DNA of 64,000 bases from CAZHAC01 sp964383855. Lineage in GTDB: Bacteria > Chloroflexota > Dormibacteria > Dormibacterales > Dormibacteraceae. The DNA lies in contig CAYLIP010000001.1 of NCBI GenBank assembly GCA_964383855.1, positions 23,325 to 87,324 of the forward strand, given 5' to 3'. A program made the translations under genes and the position numbers. The notes below the pieces were generated by a model. That model was not told the origin of the DNA, searched no databases, and saw nothing but the letters and a program-made list of their open reading frames with translations. The stretch's first letter is position 1. Each line of letters opens with the position of its first letter. Shown one piece after another: positions 44,605-52,345 of the stretch.

Positions 44605-44756
44605 CCGCCCTCCGCGGTCGAGGGCGTCCCTGGCGGGCGCTCGCCCGTATTCGTCGATGCACTCACGGCGTCGGTTGGCCGCCGTTGCGCCGGCTCGGGC
44701 GGGCTCAGGCTTTCAGCTCAGACCGTCCCGACCTGCCCACATATGGGGGAAACCCG

Positions 44757-44785
44757 TGGACAAGCCCCCTACATGCTGATAGTCT
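44757..44785 (+). promoter_or_regulatory. Promoter of the RNase H-like gene
   Basis: -35 TGGACA (44757-44762), 17-nt spacer, -10 TAGTCT (44780-44785). Expected start near 44792, giving a structured leader of about 45 nt. Upstream, 44605-44756 shows nothing recognisable. Confidence 0.55.
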
Positions 44786-44789
44786 CGCG

Positions 44790-44840
44790 GCAAGTCCGGG
44801 GGCTCCGAGGCCCCCATCCTCCAGGAGGGATCTGCTTGCG
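44790..44840 (+). promoter_or_regulatory. Structured 5' leader of the RNase H-like gene
   Basis: GGGGGC 44798-44803 pairs with GCCCCC 44810-44815 (6-nt loop). A GCAAG near its 5' end can pair with CTTGC spanning the TTG start codon. The AGGAGGG ribosome site (44823-44829) lies between, so the fold could limit translation. No known riboswitch class is recognised. Confidence 0.4.
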
Positions 44841-45249
44841 AGAGTGCCTCGTGATCTACGTCGATGCAGCACTCGACAAAAACGGCCGGGCCGGTTGTGG
44901 CCTGGCCGTTTTTGTTAGAGGCCGAGCGGTGTACACGGAGTCGTTCGGCTTCGCCCACGACGGCGGGTCGGCGCAGTTGGAGGCGCAGATCTGCGCCGCC
45001 GCCCTCGACCTGGCGGCGTCGCGCTGGCCACTGCACCGTGTCGTCGTTCGCACCGACTGCGCGCCCGTGGTGCGCAGCCGGATGCCGTCGAGCGAAACAT
45101 TCCGGGTCGCCGTCCACGAGGTTCGCGAGCGGACGCGACGCGGACATCGCGTCGTGCGCTACGTGAACAGAAAGGCCAATCCTGCGCACGAACTGGCGCG
45201 CGAAGGATTGAAGACGATGATCAAGCAGCAACTTCTGCAGGCGGCGTGA
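44836..45249 (+). CDS. RNase H-like (RVT_3 type) protein
   Basis: 137-residue protein with an RNase HI fold. Probable acidic residues are Asp in IYVDAALDKNG (strand 1), Glu in AQLEAQICAAALDLA (helix 1), Asp in VVRTDCAPVV (strand 4) and a C-terminal NRKANPAHELAREGL, where the fourth acidic residue is usually Asp. This matches plant-type RNase H domains, which degrade RNA in RNA-DNA hybrids. The start is TTG 44836, with AGGAGG 7 nt upstream. A terminator-like hairpin lies inside the gene at 44878-44913. Confidence 0.72.
   Translation: MRECLVIYVDAALDKNGRAGCGLAVFVRGRAVYTESFGFAHDGGSAQLEAQICAAALDLAASRWPLHRVVVRTDCAPVVRSRMPSSETFRVAVHEVRERTRRGHRVVRYVNRKANPAHELAREGLKTMIKQQLLQAA
44878..44913. terminator. 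Intrinsic-terminator-like hairpin inside the RNase H-like gene
   Basis: AAAAACGGCC (44878-44887) and GGCCGTTTTT (44904-44913) form a perfect 10-bp inverted repeat with a run of T at the 3' end on both strands. It starts only 42 nt after the start codon. It may cause premature termination (attenuation), yielding a transcript of about 120 nt. Confidence 0.55.
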
Positions 45250-45269
45250 TCCGCGGTAACAATCACTCC

Positions 45270-45275
45270 TATACT
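45270..45275 (+). promoter_or_regulatory. -10 element of the histone-like gene
   Basis: TATACT, about 39 nt before ATG 45315; GAGG at 45303-45306 serves as ribosome site. The -35 is weak. Confidence 0.4.
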
Positions 45276-45314
45276 GCCGTTGTCCGAACTTAATTCTTTT
45301 GTGAGGCTGGATGA

Positions 45315-45710
45315 ATGGCAGAAGAGACTTCTGAAGCGCGCCCGAAGCGCCGATACACCCGCCGTACGACCTCCACGACGACCACCACTCGGCGCCGCCG
45401 CGCCACCGGTGGTGAGCTGGTCGACAATCTCAACTCCATGGTCAACGAGCTGATCAAGGAGAACCGCAAGCTGCGCCGCCAGATCGACAAGCTGAGCGCG
45501 GCGGCGAGTGGCGCCACGTCCGGCGTCGTCGAGAAGGGCCTGCGCAGCATCCAACGGCGCCTGCAGCGCGCGGTGGCCTCCGGAACCACGACCACTCGGC
45601 GCCGCCGGACGACGGCCACTTCCACGAGCGGCGGCCGCCGCCGGACGACCACCACACGCCGCCGGCGAACGTCGACTTCCACAAGCTCCTCGGGCAGCTC
45701 CTCGAGCTGA
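45315..45710 (+). CDS. Histone-H1-like basic Thr/Arg-rich protein
   Basis: 131 residues. A central helical or coiled part (about 33-90: LVDNLNSMVNELIKENRKLR) is flanked by low-complexity arms made of alternating Thr runs and RRRR blocks (TTTTRRRR-type units, four occurrences) and a Ser-rich C-terminus. The composition suits a nucleic-acid-binding, nucleoid-associated protein of the H1/Hup-tail type. It ends 8 bp before the next gene. The role is inferred from composition only. Confidence 0.65.
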   Translation: MAEETSEARPKRRYTRRTTSTTTTTRRRRATGGELVDNLNSMVNELIKENRKLRRQIDKLSAAASGATSGVVEKGLRSIQRRLQRAVASGTTTTRRRRTTATSTSGGRRRTTTTRRRRTSTSTSSSGSSSS

Positions 45711-45717
45711 GAGCCCG

Positions 45718-46410
45718 TTGACCGACCCAGGGGGTGGCGCGGCGCGCCGCCCCCTCGTCGCCGTCGACCATGTGCTGGTCGCGGTGCGCGACCTCAACGA
45801 CGCCGCCTCGCGTTTCGAGCGGGAGCATGGCCTGGTCGCGCTCCCCGGCGGCCGCCATCCGGGCGCCGGCACCGCGAACATGATCATCCCCCTCGGCAGC
45901 ACCTACATCGAGCTGATCGCGGTGGTCGACGAGTCGGAGGCTCAGACGCTGCCGCGGAGCCGCCGGGTCGCCGAGGCGCTCGAGGCCGGCGGGACCTTCG
46001 CAGCCTGGGCCGCGCGCACCGAAGACATGGACGGCCTGCGCGCAGCTCTGGAGAAGGAGGGGTGGGACCTGCCGCCGGTCAACCCCGGCACTCGCGTCCG
46101 TCCCGACGGTGTGCGCCTGGAATGGCGCACGCAGGAGCTGGTGGCGGGCGCTGCGCCTTCGGTCCTGCCCTTCGTGATCGAGTGGCGGGTGCCGGCCGGC
46201 TCCCACCCGGCCGAGGCCGCGGCCACGCATCCCTCGGGCGCCGGTGACATCGTGGCGCTGCGATTCACCTCGCCTTCCCCGGAGGCCGATGAGGCCGTGC
46301 TTCGCCGGCTGGTCGGCGGCGCGCTGGAGGTGGCGGTCGCGGAGGGCGAGCGCGCGCGGCTGGTCGCGGTCGAGCTGGCCTCCCCCGGGCAGCGGATGCG
46401 GCTGCAATGA
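45718..46410 (+). CDS. VOC/glyoxalase-like protein
   Basis: 230-residue protein of the Glyoxalase_3-like group: VDHVLVAVRDLNDAASRFER (first metal His), a HPGAGTANMIIPLG segment and IELIAVVDESEA (metal Glu). The second half is degenerate. Such proteins are often annotated as PF13468-type lyases or dioxygenases of unknown substrate. The start is TTG 45718. The next gene starts in its ATGA stop. Confidence 0.7.
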   Translation: MTDPGGGAARRPLVAVDHVLVAVRDLNDAASRFEREHGLVALPGGRHPGAGTANMIIPLGSTYIELIAVVDESEAQTLPRSRRVAEALEAGGTFAAWAARTEDMDGLRAALEKEGWDLPPVNPGTRVRPDGVRLEWRTQELVAGAAPSVLPFVIEWRVPAGSHPAEAAATHPSGAGDIVALRFTSPSPEADEAVLRRLVGGALEVAVAEGERARLVAVELASPGQRMRLQ

Positions 46411-47162
46411 GCGGGCGGCTGGAGGGCAGGGTGGCTGTGGTGACGGGCTCCGCGCGCGGTATCGGGCGCGCCATGGTCGAGGCCTTTCTCTCAGAGGGGG
46501 CGCGCGTCGTGGTCAATTCCCGGAGCGCGCAGGCCTCCGCGGAGGCGGCGGCGCAGCTCGGTCCGGGCGCGGTCGGAGTGGGGGCCGACGTGGCCACGCC
46601 GGAGGGAGCCAGGACTCTGGTGGACTCGGCGCTCGAAAGCTTCGGCCGGCTCGACATCGCGGTCGCCAACGCCGGCATCAACGTCGTCGAGGATTCCGAG
46701 CTGCTGGCGCCGGCGGACTGGCAGCGCGTCATCGACGTCAACCTGAGCGGTGCTTTCTACACGGCGCAGGCGGCGGGTAGGGTGATGCTCGGGCAGGGCG
46801 CCGGTTGCATCATCTCGACCGCGTCGGTCACGTCATTCAATGCCTTTCCCCGGCGGGTGGCCTATGCCGCCTCGAAGGCCGCGGTCGTCCAGATGACGAA
46901 GGTGCTCGCCGTCGAGTGGGCGCCCCGGGTCCGCGTCAACGCCATCGCGCCCGGCTACGTGCGCACCGACCTCATCGAAGGGCTGCGCGCCGAGGGCAAG
47001 CTCGACCTCGAAGCGGTGGCGGGGCGCACACCCATGCGCCGGCTGGCCGAGCCGGCCGAGATCGCGCGCGCGGCCGTCTTCCTGGCCTCTGACGACGCCG
47101 GCTACATCACCGGCGAGACCTTGCTCGTCGATGGCGGCTGGGTCGCCTACGGCTACATCTGA
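46407..47162 (+). CDS. Short-chain dehydrogenase/reductase (FabG-like)
   Basis: 251-residue classical SDR: VVTGSARGIGRAMVEAFL (cofactor), VANAGINVVED, the catalytic ISTAS, YAASK, and PGYVRTDL, ending in a ITGETLLVDGGW block. The SARG pattern after the first Gly and Asn-Ser-Arg at the end of strand 2 suggest NADP. Substrate is unknown; coupling to the VOC gene suggests a joint catabolic role. Confidence 0.9.
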   Translation: MSGRLEGRVAVVTGSARGIGRAMVEAFLSEGARVVVNSRSAQASAEAAAQLGPGAVGVGADVATPEGARTLVDSALESFGRLDIAVANAGINVVEDSELLAPADWQRVIDVNLSGAFYTAQAAGRVMLGQGAGCIISTASVTSFNAFPRRVAYAASKAAVVQMTKVLAVEWAPRVRVNAIAPGYVRTDLIEGLRAEGKLDLEAVAGRTPMRRLAEPAEIARAAVFLASDDAGYITGETLLVDGGWVAYGYI

Positions 47163-47207
47163 GGAGTCGCGAGCGACCGCCTGGACAGGTGCCGGCCCGG
47201 ACCGCGC

Positions 47208-47564
47208 CTACCGGTAGTCGCCGCGCCGGGCCAGGTGGTAGGCGTCCCAGGCGCCGTGCGCCCAGAGTCCCAGCCCGCCCAGCTCCATGGGGATGCCGAT
47301 GGCGGCGCCGATCGCCGTCAGGTCGAGGTCGAAGCCAAAGAACTGGAGCCCGGAGGCGGCGATGAAGTAGAAGAGCCCCTTTCGATAGTGGCCGAGATAG
47401 ATGTGTCCCAGGCCGGGGATGACAGAGAGGCCGGCCGCCAGCCAGGGGCTCTTGCGGGGCAGGGCGCGAGCGCCGACGTTGGGCGCCGCGCCGCAGCGGG
47501 CGCAAGCCTGCGAGGGACCGCCGAGCACCGAACCGCAGCTGCCGCAGAGGTAGGTCGAAGCCAT
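47208..47564 (-). CDS. Zinc-ribbon plus TM2-like membrane protein
   Basis: 118 residues: an N-terminal zinc ribbon (CGSCGSVLGGPSQACARCGAA, two CxxC) and then a membrane part with the TM2-like AAGLSVIPGLGHIYLGHYRKG motif and two hydrophobic segments. Such proteins are common in Gram-positives, with unknown function. The start is ATG 47564. Confidence 0.75.
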   Translation of the reverse strand: MASTYLCGSCGSVLGGPSQACARCGAAPNVGARALPRKSPWLAAGLSVIPGLGHIYLGHYRKGLFYFIAASGLQFFGFDLDLTAIGAAIGIPMELGGLGLWAHGAWDAYHLARRGDYR

Positions 47565-47668
47565 GGCTTCTAGCCTGCCCGAAAGACCGGGTCCCTACTC
47601 ATCCGGAAGGCGCGGGTGCGGCGCGGACGGGGGCCGCGAGCTTCCCGGAGCTCGTCTGCCGATCGTGC

Positions 47669-47674
47669 TAGCCT
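47669..47674 (+). promoter_or_regulatory. -10 element of the acyl-CoA dehydrogenase/synthetase operon
   Basis: TGC-TAGCCT (extended -10) ends 7 nt before GTG 47682; leaderless start likely. Confidence 0.5.
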
Positions 47675-47681
47675 CCAAATA

Positions 47682-48854
47682 GTGGACGTCAGCTTCACGC
47701 CCGAAGAGGAGGCTTTTCGGGCGGAGGTCCGCAGCTGGCTCGACGTCAACCTACCCAGGGAGTGGCGCGCGGCCGGCACCGGAGGCTTCCGCGAGGAAGA
47801 GGACGAGCGCGTCCAGCGCGAATGGCAGCGCCGCCTCTACGAGGGCGGCTGGCTGACGCTGAGCTGGCCCGAGGAGCGCGGCGGCCGGGGAGCGACGCCC
47901 GTGATGCAGGCGATCTACGCCGAGGAGGTGGCCGTGGCCGGCGCCCCGCCCATCATCGGAAGGCTCGGCGTGACGCTCCTGGCGCCGCTTCTGAGCGTCT
48001 ATGGCAGCGCCTACCAGAAGGAGCGCTACCTGCCCAGGATCCTTTCCGGGGAGCTGGTCTTCTGCCAGGGCTTCTCGGAGCCGGATGCGGGCAGCGACCT
48101 CGCCTCGCTCAAGACGCGCGCCGTCAGGCGCGACGGGAAGTGGAGCATCAACGGCCAGAAGACGTGGTCATCGGGCGCCCACTACTCCGACGGCAGCTTC
48201 CTGCTCGCTCGCACCGATCCCGCCGCCAGGCCGCACGAGGGCATCGGCATGTTCCTCGTCGACTTCCACCAGCCGGGGGTCGAGGTGCGCCAGATCAAGC
48301 AGATGACCGGCACCGGCGAGTTCTGCGAGGTCTTCTACAGCGACGCCGCCGTCGAGGACCGGGACGTTGTCGGCTCACCCACCGACGGCTGGAAGATGGC
48401 CATGGCGACGTTCGGGTTCGAGCGCGGCGGCCTCGCCAACGCCTCCCGCTTCGAGCGGGTGGTGTCCGCCCTGGCCGGCCTCACGCGCAAGCAGGGAGCC
48501 GGCAGCGACCCCACCGTCCGCCAGCGGGTGGCCCAGTCGTACATCGAAGCCCACGTGTTCAAGGCCACCAGCCTTCGGAACCTGACGCGAGCTCAGCAGG
48601 GCAAGGTGCCCGGTCCGGAGGCGAGCCTGACCAAGCTCTACTGGTCGGAGATGGACAAGCGCGTGCAGGATGCCGCCATATCCATCGAGGGCATGTACGG
48701 CGCCCTCGACCCGGAGGACGAATGGGCGGTGGAGGACGGGCGCTGGCAGTACGGCTGGCTCTGGTCGCAGGCCGAGACCATCTACGCCGGGTCCTCCGAG
48801 ATCCAGCGCAACATCATCGCCGAGCGCGTGCTCGGACTCCCTCGCGGCCGCTAG
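47682..48854 (+). CDS. Acyl-CoA dehydrogenase (medium-length family)
   Basis: 390-residue FAD dehydrogenase: FTPEEEAFRAEVRSWLDVNL, CQGFSEPDAGSDLASL, GQKTWSSGAHYSD and a C-terminal YAGSSEIQRNIIAERVLGLP. In this subgroup (FadE17/28-like) the catalytic base position is not at the usual IYEGT site. The start is GTG 47682, fixed by the leaderless promoter. Followed after 46 bp by an acyl-CoA synthetase, so the pair probably activates and oxidises a fatty or aromatic acid. Confidence 0.9.
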   Translation: MDVSFTPEEEAFRAEVRSWLDVNLPREWRAAGTGGFREEEDERVQREWQRRLYEGGWLTLSWPEERGGRGATPVMQAIYAEEVAVAGAPPIIGRLGVTLLAPLLSVYGSAYQKERYLPRILSGELVFCQGFSEPDAGSDLASLKTRAVRRDGKWSINGQKTWSSGAHYSDGSFLLARTDPAARPHEGIGMFLVDFHQPGVEVRQIKQMTGTGEFCEVFYSDAAVEDRDVVGSPTDGWKMAMATFGFERGGLANASRFERVVSALAGLTRKQGAGSDPTVRQRVAQSYIEAHVFKATSLRNLTRAQQGKVPGPEASLTKLYWSEMDKRVQDAAISIEGMYGALDPEDEWAVEDGRWQYGWLWSQAETIYAGSSEIQRNIIAERVLGLPRGR

Positions 48855-48900
48855 CCGCGCGCCGGCTCGCGATCGGCGATATCTCAGTCAGGAGGGGCAG

Positions 48901-50526
48901 ATGACCGCGGTCCACAACATGACCGACTACGAGGAGACAGTCCGCACCTTCCAGCTCGAGGTCCCGGAGCGCTTCAATTTCGCCCGCGACGTCATCGACA
49001 GGTGGGCGCAGGACCCGGCCAAGCTCGCGATGCTCTGGGTGGGGCCGAACGGCGAGGAGCGGCGCCTCACCTTCCGCGACTTCGCCGAGCGATCCTCCCG
49101 CTTTGCCAGGATCCTGCAGCAGCACGGCGTGCGGCCCGGCGACCGCGTCATGGTCCAGCTGCCGCGCGTGCCCGCCTGGTGGGAGGTGATCCTGGGCTGC
49201 TTCAAGGCGGGCGCCGTCGCCGTGCCCGGCACCGTGCTGCTCACTCCCAAGGACATCCTGTACAGGACGACGCTGGCCGACGGCGTGGCCTACGTCTGCG
49301 ACGCCGACAACGCCGCCAAGGTTGAGCAGGTGAGGGACGAGTGCCCGTCGCTGGGCACGCTGATCCAGGTTGGCGGGGAGCCGGCCGCCGGCTGGCTCGA
49401 CTACGAGGCCGCGTTGGACGGCGCTGATGGCTCCTTCGCCGGCGCCGACACGCTCGCCTCGGATCCGTCTCTCATCTACTTCACGAGCGGCACCGTGGGC
49501 AACCCCAAGATGGTGCTGCACACCCATGCCAGCTACCCGCTCGGGCACCTGATCACGGGCCGGTTCTGGCTCGACCTGCGTCCCGACGACCTGCACCTGA
49601 ACCTCTCCGAGACGGGTTGGGCAAAGGCCGCCTGGTCGAGCTTCTTCGGGCCCTGGAACATGGGCGCGGCTCTCTTCGTGCAGGACGCCCGGGGCAAGTT
49701 CAGCGCCGCCGAGACGCTGGAGCTGCTCGAGAACTACCCGATCACCACCTTCTGCGCACCGCCGACCGCCTACCGGATGCTGGTGCTCGAGGATCTTGGA
49801 CGCTTCCAGCCCAAGGCGCTGCGCTGGTGCGTCGGGGCGGGCGAGCCGCTCAACCCCGAGGTGATCGAAACCTGGAACCGAGGGACCGGCATGCTGATCC
49901 GGGACGGCTACGGACAGACCGAGACCGTTTTGCTCTGCGGCAACTACCCGACGCTCGAGGTGCGGCCGGGGTCGATGGGCAAGCCGTCCCCGGGCATGCC
50001 GGTCGCCGTCATCGATGACGAGGGCAACGTTCTCGGCCCGGACAGCGAGGGCCACATCGCCGTGCGCATCCGGCCGGAGCGGCCGGTCGGGATCTTCAAG
50101 GAGTACTGGCGCAACCCCGAGGCGACCGCCGCCTGCCAGGTCGGCGACTGGTACGTGACCGGCGACCGCGCCTACGTCGACGCCGACGGCTATTTCTGGT
50201 TCGTGGGCCGGGCCGACGATGTGATCATCTCCGCCGGGTACCGGATCGGCCCCTTCGAGGTGGAGAGCGCGCTGGTCGAGCACCCCGCGGTGGCCGAGGC
50301 GGCGGTCGTCGGCAAGGGCGACCCCATGCGGGGCACGATCGTCAAGGCTTATGTGATCCTGGCTCCCGGGCACCAGGCCAGCGACCAGCTGGCGGCAGAG
50401 CTCCAGGAGCACGTCAGAACGGTCACCGCGCCCTACAAATACCCGCGCGAGGTGGAGTTCGTCACCGAGCTCCCGAAGACGATCAGCGGCAAGATTCGGA
50501 GGGTCGAGTTAAGGGCACGTGAATGA
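48901..50526 (+). CDS. Acyl-CoA synthetase (medium-chain/acetate-CoA ligase type)
   Basis: 541-residue ANL-superfamily enzyme making acyl-CoA through an acyl-adenylate. Core motifs: LIYFTSGTVGNPKMVLHTHA (P-loop A3), IRDGYGQTETV (A5), WYVTGDRAYVDADGYF (A7), GRADDVIISAGYRIGPFEVE (A8) and the catalytic Lys in LPKTISGKIRR (A10). The start is ATG 48901 behind AGGAGGGG at 48890-48897. Operon with the upstream dehydrogenase. Confidence 0.93.
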   Translation: MTAVHNMTDYEETVRTFQLEVPERFNFARDVIDRWAQDPAKLAMLWVGPNGEERRLTFRDFAERSSRFARILQQHGVRPGDRVMVQLPRVPAWWEVILGCFKAGAVAVPGTVLLTPKDILYRTTLADGVAYVCDADNAAKVEQVRDECPSLGTLIQVGGEPAAGWLDYEAALDGADGSFAGADTLASDPSLIYFTSGTVGNPKMVLHTHASYPLGHLITGRFWLDLRPDDLHLNLSETGWAKAAWSSFFGPWNMGAALFVQDARGKFSAAETLELLENYPITTFCAPPTAYRMLVLEDLGRFQPKALRWCVGAGEPLNPEVIETWNRGTGMLIRDGYGQTETVLLCGNYPTLEVRPGSMGKPSPGMPVAVIDDEGNVLGPDSEGHIAVRIRPERPVGIFKEYWRNPEATAACQVGDWYVTGDRAYVDADGYFWFVGRADDVIISAGYRIGPFEVESALVEHPAVAEAAVVGKGDPMRGTIVKAYVILAPGHQASDQLAAELQEHVRTVTAPYKYPREVEFVTELPKTISGKIRRVELRARE

Positions 50527-50655
50527 ATTCAGAGCGATTGGCTGCCGTCCACGGCCCTACAGCGGACCTTGGGAGGTCGTTAGGATGGCTTGGGGCACCC
50601 GCACAATGAATCCGGCGTTGCGCGCCCTGTTTCACACAAACTTACGACTGTTTAT

Positions 50656-50672
50656 TCCGGCTGCGCCGGAAC
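50656..50672. repeat. Palindrome upstream of ftsE
   Basis: TTCCGGC-TGC-GCCGGAA, perfect 7-bp stem with 3-nt loop, about 20 bp before the ftsE -10. It could be an operator or a transcript-end hairpin for the synthetase gene. The rest of the 176-bp gap (50527-50702) shows nothing else. Confidence 0.4.
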
Positions 50673-50689
50673 TCGCCGCCTTGAACCGT

Positions 50690-50695
50690 TAACTT
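50690..50695 (+). promoter_or_regulatory. -10 element of ftsE, probable leaderless
   Basis: TAACTT ends 7 nt before TTG 50703. Confidence 0.45.
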
Positions 50696-50702
50696 TGCCG
50701 AG

Positions 50703-51416
50703 TTGTCCTCACTCGTAGATTTCGTAGGCGTGACCCGTCGTTACGGGGAGCGAACCGCGCTCGACGACGTCCATTTCGGACTCGAGCCCGGCGAGCTTTG
50801 CTTCCTGGTCGGACCCAGCGGTGCCGGGAAGACGACGCTGCTCAAGCTGATAAACCGTGAGATTCGTCCCTCGGCCGGTGAGGTCTGGGTCGACGGACTG
50901 CCCGCGCATTCTCTCGCCACGTCCAACGTCGCCGACCTGCGGCGCCGGGTGGGCGTGGTGTTCCAGGACTACAAGCTGCTGCCATCTCTGACTGCATTGG
51001 AGAACGTCGCGTTCGCGCTCCAGGTTACGGACCTCCGGGTTTCCGACAACGAGGCGGCGGACCGGGCCCTTGACGCTCTTGAGGCGGTGGGGCTGGGCGA
51101 CCGCGCCGAGGCCTTCCCGAACCAGCTCTCGGGCGGTCAGCAGCAGCGCGTGGCGGTGGCGCGGGCGATCGTCCGCCAGCCGCCGCTTCTGATCGCCGAC
51201 GAGCCGACCGGCAACCTCGACGTCGAGACGGCCTGGCAGATCACCGACCTGCTCGAGGACATCTCCAGCTTTGGCACCAGCGTCCTCGTCGCCACCCACA
51301 ACATCGAGATCGTGAAGCGGATGCAGCGGCGAGTCCTGACCCTGGTTGACGGCCGGCTGGTGCGCGATCAGCCCGCCGGCCGCGTGGGAAGACTGGCATG
51401 GGCAGCGTGGTCATAG
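50703..51416 (+). CDS. ftsE: FtsE, ABC ATPase of the FtsEX complex
   Basis: ATPase that with FtsX transmits a division signal to peptidoglycan hydrolase activators. The 237-residue protein has Walker A VGPSGAGKTTLL, Q-loop VFQDYKLLPSLTA, signature LSGGQQQRVAVARAI and Walker B LLIADEPTGNLD. The start is TTG 50703, with the conserved fold beginning at once. It overlaps ftsX by 19 bp. Confidence 0.95.
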   Translation: MSSLVDFVGVTRRYGERTALDDVHFGLEPGELCFLVGPSGAGKTTLLKLINREIRPSAGEVWVDGLPAHSLATSNVADLRRRVGVVFQDYKLLPSLTALENVAFALQVTDLRVSDNEAADRALDALEAVGLGDRAEAFPNQLSGGQQQRVAVARAIVRQPPLLIADEPTGNLDVETAWQITDLLEDISSFGTSVLVATHNIEIVKRMQRRVLTLVDGRLVRDQPAGRVGRLAWAAWS

Positions 51417-52345
51417 AGGGCCGCTTTCCCCGCCGCCGGCTGGTCCTGGTGGTGGTCCGCAACGCCGTCCGATACCTGTTTCGGGGCGCGGTCCGGAACT
51501 GGATCCGCAACCTCGGGGGCACCGCTCCGGCGCTGGGGTCGATGACCCTGCTGCTTCTGCTCAGCGGGCTGGTCGGGCTGACCGGCTTTGCCATGCGCAA
51601 CCTGGCCGAGACCGAGGCCCGCGACGCCTCGCTGCTCCACGTGTATCTCCGCGACGACGCGCCGGACGACAAGGTCGCCGCCCTGCGCAGCCGGCTGGAG
51701 TTCGATCACCGGGTGGCCGCGGTGAGCTACACGAGCAAGGCGGACGCCCTGAAAAGGGCGCAGCACCGCCCGGGGCTGCCCGACCTCGCCGACGCCACCG
51801 ACTCCAACCCCTTCCCGGCCAGCCTGGACGTACAGGTGCGGCGCGTGGAGGACGTGGCCGGCGTCGACAGCTCGGTCCGGGGCGATCCCGCGGTCGACCC
51901 CGCCTACCCGACCTCCTATGACAGAGGCGCCTACCAGCGGATCCAGGAGGTGCTGTTCGGGGTCGCCGCGGCAGGGATCGCCTTCCTGCTGCTGCTGGGC
52001 TTCGTGGCCGTCACCGTGACCGCAAACAGCATCCGCTCGGCGATCCACGCCCGCCGCGACGAGCTGACCATCATGCAGCTGGTCGGGGCTCCGCGCTGGA
52101 TGGTCCGGGGACCCTTCCTGATCGAGGGTGCGATGACCGGCGGGGTGGCTGGACTGGCCGCCGGGATCGCCACGCTCGCCGTCAGCCTGGCGCTGATCGC
52201 CGCCGGAGCGAGCAGCTTCGCGCAAGTTGCCCCGGGAGTCACCGTTCAGGTCTCTATGGTGGCGGCGCTGCTCGTTCTCGTCGCCGGGATCCTCCTGGGT
52301 TCCGGTTCCTCGCTTTTCAGCCTGCGCCGCCACATCGAGGCGTGA
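51398..52345 (+). CDS. ftsX: FtsX, membrane subunit of FtsEX
   Basis: 315-residue permease-like protein with four transmembrane segments (about 49-69, 185-206, 243-265, 280-303) and an extracellular loop after the first (about residues 70-180, LLHVYLRDDAPDDKVAAL), which in homologues binds the hydrolase activator. The conserved DELTIMQLVGAPRWMVRGPF block is the FtsX coupling region. It is followed in a GTGA overlap by the M23 activator gene. Confidence 0.94.
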   Translation: MGSVVIEGRFPRRRLVLVVVRNAVRYLFRGAVRNWIRNLGGTAPALGSMTLLLLLSGLVGLTGFAMRNLAETEARDASLLHVYLRDDAPDDKVAALRSRLEFDHRVAAVSYTSKADALKRAQHRPGLPDLADATDSNPFPASLDVQVRRVEDVAGVDSSVRGDPAVDPAYPTSYDRGAYQRIQEVLFGVAAAGIAFLLLLGFVAVTVTANSIRSAIHARRDELTIMQLVGAPRWMVRGPFLIEGAMTGGVAGLAAGIATLAVSLALIAAGASSFAQVAPGVTVQVSMVAALLVLVAGILLGSGSSLFSLRRHIEA

